Assembly (NCBI RefSeq): GCF_007828215.1 | Contig: NZ_VIUE01000006.1 | Coordinates: 159,120-223,119 of the forward strand | Length of the DNA stretch: 64,000 nucleotides | Origin: Pseudomonas sp. SJZ074 | GTDB taxonomy: Bacteria > Pseudomonadota > Gammaproteobacteria > Pseudomonadales > Pseudomonadaceae | Direction: 5' to 3' | Shown: positions 61,759 to 64,000 of the stretch, in pieces | Numbering within the stretch: position 1 is the stretch's first letter | How the letters are laid out: every line of letters begins with the position of its first letter | Notes under the pieces: generated by a model | What the model was told of the DNA's origin: nothing | The model's input: the letters and a program-made list of their open reading frames with translations, nothing else | Databases searched by the model: none | Translations under genes and position numbers: made by a program

Positions 61759-62520
61759 ATGATCGATCGGCTGGTGGCCCGGATACTGGGCCTGGAAGTC
61801 CGCCTGTTGGCCTGCCAGGCCCGCTTGAGTGCCCATACCGACAGCGAAGCGCTGCATGACCTGCGGACCACGGTTCGCCGTTTGCGCAGCCTGCTTCGCC
61901 CGTTGCGCGGCTTGCCGGGTGTCGAACAACTGGAAACAGCTGCTTCGGCGGTCGGCACCCTGACCACGCCGTTGCGTGACCGTGAAGTGCTGGCGGCCTA
62001 CCTTGAACAGCACGGCAAGACCGATGCGGCGCAACGGCGTCGGCTGCAGATGGCCGAGGCCTATCCCGCCGTGGCCGCGAGCCGGGAGGTGACGCAACTG
62101 TTGATGATCCTCGACGCATTTCCGCGCTTCATTCGCGCCGCCCAGCGCCAGGGCTTGCTCAAGGGATTGCGCAAACGCATCGAAAAACGCCTGAACAAGC
62201 AATGGAAAAAACTCGGTGAAGCGTTACGTGATCCGGCTCATGACCGCCACCGATTACGGCTGCTGATCAAGCGCGTGCGCTATGCGATCGAAGCCTACCC
62301 GGAGCTCGATCGCCTGCCGGAGGCGGCCATGCCGCGACTCAAGTCCGCCCAAGGCGCCCTGGGCGATTGGCACGACTGCTGGCAATGGCTGGCTCGGGCC
62401 GAGCAGGAACAGGATCTGCAACCCTGTGTACCGGTCTGGCGCACTACCATGACCCAGGCCGAAGCCAAGGCTGACAAGGTGCTCGATAAGTTGATTGCCA
62501 GCTGCTTCGAGAAGTCCTGA
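61759..62520 (+). CDS. CHAD-domain protein
   Basis: A 253-aa helical protein rich in Arg/His with the CHAD pattern: ALHDLRTTVRRLRSLLRPLRGL near residue 32, LRDREVLAAYL near 74, HRLRLLIKRVRYAIEAYPEL near 174 and LGDWHDCW near 200. CHAD domains bind polyphosphate. The ATG at 61759 is chosen with GGAG upstream; the open frame back to the TTG at 61711 lies inside the repeat. No partner polyphosphate gene adjoins it. Function beyond polyphosphate binding is not known. Confidence 0.85.
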   Translation: MIDRLVARILGLEVRLLACQARLSAHTDSEALHDLRTTVRRLRSLLRPLRGLPGVEQLETAASAVGTLTTPLRDREVLAAYLEQHGKTDAAQRRRLQMAEAYPAVAASREVTQLLMILDAFPRFIRAAQRQGLLKGLRKRIEKRLNKQWKKLGEALRDPAHDRHRLRLLIKRVRYAIEAYPELDRLPEAAMPRLKSAQGALGDWHDCWQWLARAEQEQDLQPCVPVWRTTMTQAEAKADKVLDKLIASCFEKS

Positions 62521-62540
62521 AGCCTACCCCTACCTCTCCC

Positions 62541-62630
62541 TGTGGGAGCGGGCTTGCTCGCGAAGGCGACATGTCAGTCGACATCAATGTTGGATGTGCC
62601 GGCCTCTTCGCGAGCAAGCCCGCTCCCACA
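62541..62630. repeat. REP doublet (REPIN)
   Basis: Inverted 25-base arms at 62541-62565 and 62606-62630 with core GAGCGGGCTTGCTCGCGA, between the CHAD and thioesterase genes. Confidence 0.9.
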
Positions 62631-62757
62631 AGGGAGGTTGCGGTGGATTCCCACGTGGCGGCCTATCTGTCAGCCTCTTTGGCCGGAATGAGCGCTGTGT
62701 CGTTTATCCCGGCTGGTTAAGATTCCTTCACCTTTCTCCCATGCTTTCGAGGTTGCC

Positions 62758-63555
62758 ATGCGCTTTTCCGATTTGATCGATGCTGTGCGTCGTCAGCCAG
62801 ACGCCGTGACCATCGCGCCTGAATGGGGCCAGGGCCGCGCCACTTTTGGCGGGCTGGTGGCGGCACTGCAGTATGAGGCGATGCGTGCACGGGTGCCGGC
62901 GGACCGTCCGGTGCGCTCGCTGGCGATTACCTTTGTCGGCCCGGTCGAACCGGACGTCCCCGTCAGTTTTGAAGTCGAGGTGCTGCGTGAAGGCAAGGCG
63001 GTCAGCCAGGTGCAGGGGCGCGCGGTGCAGAATGGCCAGGTGGTGACAGTGGTGCAAGGTAGCTTCGGTGCATCACGTTCCTCCGTGGTGGCGGTGCAGG
63101 CCGATCCCGCGCCTGAGTTCAAAAGCGTCGAGCACTGCCAGGAACTGCCATACATCAAGGGCGGCACACCAGAGTTCATGCGTCACCTGGCGATGCGCTG
63201 GAGTGTTGGGGGCCTGCCGTTCACCGGCAATAAATCCCGCAGCATGGGCGGCTGGGTACGGTTGCGTGGGGAGGTGAAGGAAGAGCCGCTCAATGAAGCC
63301 CACATCCTCGCGCTGGTGGATGCCTGGCCGCCCGCGCTGCTGCCTCACCTGACACAAATGGCACCGGGCAGCACACTTACCTGGACCATCGAATTCGTCC
63401 AGCCGGTGCTGGCGCTGACGACGTTGGACTGGTGCAAGTACCTGGCCGAAATCGAGCACGCCCAGGACGGCTACGGTCACGTCGCCGCGAAGTTCTGGAG
63501 TGCCGATGGCCGTCTGATCGCCATGAGCCGGCAGACGGTGACGATTTTCGGCTGA
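62758..63555 (+). CDS. Acyl-CoA thioesterase (double hotdog, TesB-like)
   Basis: A 265-aa protein with two hotdog-fold halves. The N-terminal half has WGQGRATFGGLVAALQYEA near residue 23 and SLAITFVGPVEPDVPVSFEVEVLREG. The C-terminal half has HILALVDAWPPALLP near 181 and STLTWTIEFVQP. It is the thioesterase-family type that hydrolyses acyl-CoAs; chain-length preference cannot be told. The gene appears monocistronic. Confidence 0.87.
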   Translation: MRFSDLIDAVRRQPDAVTIAPEWGQGRATFGGLVAALQYEAMRARVPADRPVRSLAITFVGPVEPDVPVSFEVEVLREGKAVSQVQGRAVQNGQVVTVVQGSFGASRSSVVAVQADPAPEFKSVEHCQELPYIKGGTPEFMRHLAMRWSVGGLPFTGNKSRSMGGWVRLRGEVKEEPLNEAHILALVDAWPPALLPHLTQMAPGSTLTWTIEFVQPVLALTTLDWCKYLAEIEHAQDGYGHVAAKFWSADGRLIAMSRQTVTIFG

Positions 63556-63568
63556 GGTACATGGGCGT

Positions 63569-63775
63569 TCAGTGAGGTTGACGTAACAGTCCCAGCGAGG
63601 CGAATACCGCGATGATGCCTATGCTGATGTCCGCCAGGTTCAGCTTGAGCGCGCCCGAGATGATCAGCAACGATGCGATGATGAGCAAGGGCGCGGCGAT
63701 CAGCTGCAACACCAGATGGGTCGGGTTGAACGCGTGCCATTGCCAGCCTGCAGGGGGGGAGTGACGTTTGTGCAT
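63569..63775 (-). CDS. Small hydrophobic membrane protein
   Basis: A 68-aa protein with a short basic N-terminus (HKRHSPP) and two hydrophobic segments (about residues 24-42 and 46-62; LIAAPLLIIASLLIISGAL and a second). AAGGAA lies before ATG 63775. It is convergent with the thioesterase gene, only 13 bases apart. I do not recognise a characterised family. Confidence 0.65.
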   Translation of the reverse strand: MHKRHSPPAGWQWHAFNPTHLVLQLIAAPLLIIASLLIISGALKLNLADISIGIIAVFASLGLLRQPH

Positions 63776-63952
63776 GATGCGGTTCCTTATTCCTGACATC
63801 GATTGATACAAGAATAGGTACGGCGGGGCAGTGCGGCGAATCGCGGTTGGCTATGGACGCGATAGGTGACTATGAAATCTCGCCACAGGAAAAGCTTGGC
63901 AGGTCCGTAATGCTGTTCACTTAAGCATTTGAGTCCAAGCCGGGCTTTCTAG

Positions 63953-63988
63953 AAAATCCGATACCAGTCCTCTGGTATCGGATTTTTT
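63953..63988. terminator. Strong bidirectional terminator hairpin
   Basis: AAAATCCGATACCAG (63953-63967), TCCT loop, CTGGTATCGGATTTT (63972-63986) followed by TT. The A-run and T-run make it usable from both strands; the gene it serves must lie to the right of the window, since nothing upstream on the plus strand ends here. Confidence 0.8.
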
Positions 63989-64000
63989 ATGCCCATTCAG

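Overview
This window is chromosomal DNA from a Pseudomonas species, most likely of the P. fluorescens group. The evidence is the gene order mupP-ubiG-mtaD / mtnA - gyrA-serC-pheA-hisC-tyrA::aroA-cmk-rpsA-ihfB-lapA, the TyrA-AroA fusion, the wzz...wbpV-wbpL-wbpM organisation of the O-antigen locus, and many Pseudomonas-type REP palindromes (core GAGCGGGCTTGCTCGCGA) between housekeeping genes. The flanks are GC-rich. The middle (about 19.9-46.2 kb) is visibly AT-richer, as is usual for O-antigen loci.

Left flank (1-19.9 kb): a TenA/PqqC-like helical protein, a GGDEF diguanylate cyclase, and a leftward set yciK-like SDR / mupP / ubiG / mtaD divergent from mtnA. Then come gyrA and a tightly overlapping aromatic amino acid/histidine operon (serC-pheA-hisC-tyrA/aroA-cmk), rpsA with a strong terminator, a small lipoprotein, ihfB and a LapA-domain protein.

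O-antigen locus (20.1-49.4 kb), Wzx/Wzy type: wzz; a gene-poor 0.8-kb leader holding a MITE-like inverted-repeat element and an ops/JUMPstart-like motif; wbpA-wbpB-wbpD-wbpE (UDP-2,3-diacetamido-glucuronic acid); wzx; an acetyltransferase; a legionaminic-acid (nonulosonate) block legB-legC-legG-legI-neuD/legH-ptmE-like-legF; an unassigned GT-B-like protein directly behind the CMP-sugar synthetase; a HisH/HisF/WbpG amidotransferase set (acetamidino group); wzy; a GT4 transferase; gmd-fcl-manC (GDP-L-fucose); a GT2 transferase; then wbpV-wbpL-wbpM (UDP-QuiNAc-type initiating sugar and its undecaprenyl-phosphate transferase). Four activated sugars match one initiating transferase plus three further candidate glycosyltransferases, so a tetrasaccharide repeat with a (probably amidinated) acidic sugar is the simplest prediction.

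Right flank (49.4-64 kb): comEA, a GntR-FCD regulator with a DUF1989 protein, a small membrane protein, the complete potassium uptake system kdpFABC with the kdpDE sensor/regulator, an RssA-like patatin, a small lipoprotein, a CHAD-domain protein, an acyl-CoA thioesterase and a small membrane protein. I saw no tRNA, rRNA, CRISPR array, intact insertion sequence or prophage.

The most interesting point is the O-antigen cluster: the 429-aa protein at 34653-35942 is a candidate CMP-legionaminate transferase of unrecognised family, and the amidotransferase HisF paralogue has lost one catalytic aspartate of true HisF.
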